A stretch of DNA of 8,526 bases from Phocaeicola_A sp963643925 (GTDB lineage Bacteria; Bacteroidota; Bacteroidia; Bacteroidales; Bacteroidaceae). Below are positions 7,651 through 8,526 of the stretch, one piece after another (the stretch's first letter is position 1; each line of letters opens with the position of its first letter). Location of the stretch: positions 1-8,526 of the forward strand of contig CAVINS010000095.1 of NCBI GenBank assembly GCA_963643925.1, given 5' to 3'. The position numbers and the translations under genes are program-made. The notes below the pieces were generated by a model that was not told where the DNA came from, made no database searches, and was given only the letters and a program-made list of their open reading frames with translations.

Positions 7651-7809
7651 TAGAAGTCAGCTCTCTCCGAGAGCGTAGACGGTAGCACTCGAGCGCAGCT
7701 CGCAATGTTTCGCCGTTCGCTTTTGTTTGCAACGCACGAAATCCGCACACGCTTTAACGCTCTCGGAGAGAGCTAGCTCCTATTACGTTACGCTCGAGCA
7801 TCGAGCGCT
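7651..7809 (+). repeat. Inverted-repeat (MITE/REP-like) element, copy 2
   Basis: The left arm (7651-7677) and right arm (7756-7782) are near-perfect reverse complements around the shared core AGCTCTCTCCGAGAGCGT. Each arm is itself a hairpin (GCTCTC-TCC-GAGAGC). Between them lie CGAGC-GCA-GCTCG (7690-7702) and the spacer motif at 7719. A tail containing GCTCGA-GCA-TCGAGC (7792-7806) follows the right arm. Positions 7745-7809 are identical over 65 bases to 8131-8195. No transposase or coding capacity is present, so the element is non-autonomous if mobile. Confidence 0.8.
7719..7756 (+). repeat. Spacer motif A, copy 1 (before a right arm)
   Basis: The motif begins CGCTTTTGTTTGCA, passes through a GCGCACAAATC-like middle (degenerate here) and ends CACACGCTTTA. 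It recurs at 8020-8055 and 8105-8142. In this copy it directly precedes a right arm of the inverted-repeat element. Confidence 0.7.
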
Positions 7810-7880
7810 TCGTTTTCAAATCACTCGAGCATCGCCCGCATTGAGATGTCCGTCAGCCTCCGTCAACCTCCTTTAAGTTG

Positions 7881-7911
7881 CAAAGTTACAATTATCGCGC
7901 AAGACTACAAA
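7881..7911 (-). promoter_or_regulatory. Bacteroidetes-type promoter driving the lipoprotein (and perhaps the giant gene)
   Basis: On the minus strand, TTTG (7911-7908) is followed by exactly 19 bases and then TAACTTTG (7888-7881). This is an ideal match to the Bacteroidetes primary-sigma consensus of TTTG near -33 and TAnnTTTG near -7. Transcription would start around 7874 and run toward the lipoprotein at 7600. The promoter lies between two inverted copies of the repeat arm (7756-7782 and 8054-8080), the geometry of an invertible promoter. Confidence 0.8.
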
Positions 7912-8019
7912 GCCTTAAGCGATAAAAATCATTGATGCAGACATCTGTTTTATGTTTTGTTTACAACAAAGGGCATAGATAGTTCCGCTTCTATACCTAC
8001 TGACGCCTCGGGCTTTGTT
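7912..8019. other. Unassigned DNA upstream of the lipoprotein promoter
   Basis: These bases lie between the TTTG box of the lipoprotein promoter and spacer motif A copy 2. They are AT-rich near 7920-7970 and show no ORF, hairpin or convincing second promoter. They would be part of the invertible segment if the flanking arms at 7756-7782 and 8054-8080 recombine. Confidence 0.4.
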
Positions 8020-8055
8020 CGCTTTGTTTGCAGCGCACAAATCAACGCACGCTTA
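8020..8055 (+). repeat. Spacer motif A, copy 2 (before a left arm)
   Basis: CGCTTTGTTTGCAGCGCACA and the following bases match the motifs at 7719 and 8105. Here the motif directly precedes a left arm, whereas the other two copies precede right arms. The same flank is therefore joined to the arm in opposite orientations. Confidence 0.7.
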
Positions 8056-8195
8056 GGAGTCAGCTCTCTCCGAGAGCGTAGAAGATGACACTCGAGCGTT
8101 AGCTCGCTTTTGTTTACAGCGCACAAATCAGCACACGCTTTAACGCTCTCGGAGAGAGCTAGCTCCTATTACGTTACGCTCGAGCATCGAGCGCT
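8054..8195 (+). repeat. Inverted-repeat (MITE/REP-like) element, copy 3
   Basis: The left arm (8054-8080) and right arm (8142-8168) are reverse complements at 24 of 27 positions by eye. The CGAGC-GTTA-GCTCG hairpin (8093-8106) and spacer motif A lie between them. The right arm and tail are identical over 65 bases to copy 2. It is shorter than copy 2 because about 15-20 bases after the inner hairpin are absent. It lies upstream of the ATPase-gene promoter. Confidence 0.8.
8105..8142 (+). repeat. Spacer motif A, copy 3 (before a right arm)
   Basis: CGCTTTTGTTTACAGCGCAC and the following bases lead into the right arm of the element, as at 7719. Within the element it overlaps the end of the CGAGC/GCTCG hairpin by two bases. 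Confidence 0.7.
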
Positions 8196-8317
8196 CGCTA
8201 ACGTTTCGAGCGTTGTGTATGGATTGAACGCATCATGCCATTTCTCTGCACTGCCAACACAACAACCCAAAACATTCGTTCCGCATGGCAACCCCCACAA
8301 AATAATCCCCTTTATAT
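8196..8317. other. Unassigned DNA between repeat copy 3 and the ATPase-gene promoter
   Basis: No gene or strong structure is seen. The first bases contain further degenerate CGAGCG strings continuing the repeat tail. The remainder is low-complexity A/C-rich sequence leading into the promoter. Confidence 0.4.
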
Positions 8318-8348
8318 TTTGCGATGTGAATATTATTCCGTAACTTTG
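8318..8348 (+). promoter_or_regulatory. Bacteroidetes-type promoter for the ATPase-like gene
   Basis: TTTG at 8318-8321, a 19-base spacer and TAACTTTG at 8341-8348 match the Bacteroidetes consensus with the same spacing and the same -7 box as the divergent promoter. Transcription would begin near 8355. That gives a leader of under 20 bases and no Shine-Dalgarno sequence before the ATG at 8373. Confidence 0.85.
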
Positions 8349-8372
8349 CAGTGAATCAAACAAATGTAGCGT

Positions 8373-8526
8373 ATGAAATACCCTATCGGCATTCAGACTT
8401 TTGCAAATATCAGAGAAGATGGCTTTGTCTATGTGGACAAGACTGACATGATTTATTCACTCGCCAACGAAGGCAAGGTCTACTTCCTTAGCCGTCCACG
8501 CAGGTTCGGCAAGAGCCTGCTCCTCA
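8373..8526 (+). CDS. AAA-ATPase-like / PD-(D/E)XK nuclease-type protein (N-terminus only)
   Basis: Only the first 51 codons are present; the gene runs off the right edge. The reading is MKYPIGIQTF, then IREDGFVYVDKTDMIYSL, then VYFLSRPRRFGKSLLL. These are the characteristic opening blocks of the Bacteroidetes AAA-ATPase-like family, whose full-length members usually carry a C-terminal PD-(D/E)XK nuclease-like domain (family knowledge, not visible here). The phosphate-binding segment is Arg-Pro-Arg-Arg-Phe-Gly-Lys-Ser, with Gly46-Lys47-Ser48, a reduced Walker A typical of the family. The cellular role is not established, and many paralogues per genome are common. The start is supported by the nearby promoter and by the conserved MKYPIGIQ-type beginning. 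Confidence 0.85.
   Translation, partial: MKYPIGIQTFANIREDGFVYVDKTDMIYSLANEGKVYFLSRPRRFGKSLLL

Larger units (their letters stand above)
7601..7880 (-). other. Long structured 5' leader of the lipoprotein transcript
   Basis: If transcription starts a few bases past the TAACTTTG box at 7881-7888, the lipoprotein mRNA carries about 270 untranslated bases. A full copy of the inverted-repeat element (7651-7809) lies within them, and its arms at 7756-7782 and 7651-7677 would form a long stem ending about 50 bases before the start codon. A 10-base near-tandem repeat (CGTCAGCCTC then CGTCAACCTC, 7851-7870) sits near the predicted 5' end. The bases just before the ATG are A-rich with no Shine-Dalgarno sequence. 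No known riboswitch fold is recognised. Confidence 0.5.

Noticed and set aside
7651..8195. CRISPR array
   Set aside because: Repeats are palindromic, of unequal spacing and in both orientations, with no unique spacers of uniform length and no cas genes.
8110..8363. Short frames on both strands upstream of the ATPase-like gene
   Set aside because: They overlap repeat copy 3 and the consensus promoter and show no protein-like pattern.

Overview
The window looks like a Bacteroidales chromosome, probably a Prevotella-like gut or oral commensal. The evidence is two promoters of the Bacteroidetes type (TTTG, 19 bases, TAnnTTTG), a lipoprotein starting Cys-Ser-Glu-Asp-Asp, a fimbrillin-like precursor, a giant secreted parallel beta-helix protein, and the start of an AAA-ATPase-like/PD-(D/E)XK family gene that is usually multicopy in this order. 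The species cannot be fixed from the sequence.

Layout, left to right. Positions 1-6077 (minus strand) are one uninterrupted reading frame of 2,025 codons that runs off the left edge. It encodes a secreted protein with a signal peptide and four successive right-handed beta-helix modules. The third module is split by a foreign-looking domain of about 180 residues. Positions 6078-6511 are a non-coding block packed with repeats and GC-rich hairpins. Positions 6512-7600 (minus) encode a fimbrillin-like lipoprotein. Positions 7601-8372 are a divergent intergenic region. It contains two copies of an inverted-repeat element, a minus-strand promoter between them that fires toward the lipoprotein, and a plus-strand promoter for the last gene. 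Positions 8373-8526 (plus) are the first 51 codons of an AAA-ATPase-like gene cut by the right edge.

How the genes may work together (inference): the lipoprotein and the giant beta-helix protein lie on the same strand. Only the lipoprotein has a recognisable promoter upstream, so the two may be transcribed together as a cell-surface or fimbrial adhesion locus. The promoter lies between inverted copies of a repeat arm of about 27 bases, the geometry of a phase-variable invertible promoter. Interspersed repeats of the same family also explain the geometry, and no recombinase gene is visible here. No tRNA, rRNA, CRISPR array or insertion-sequence transposase was seen.
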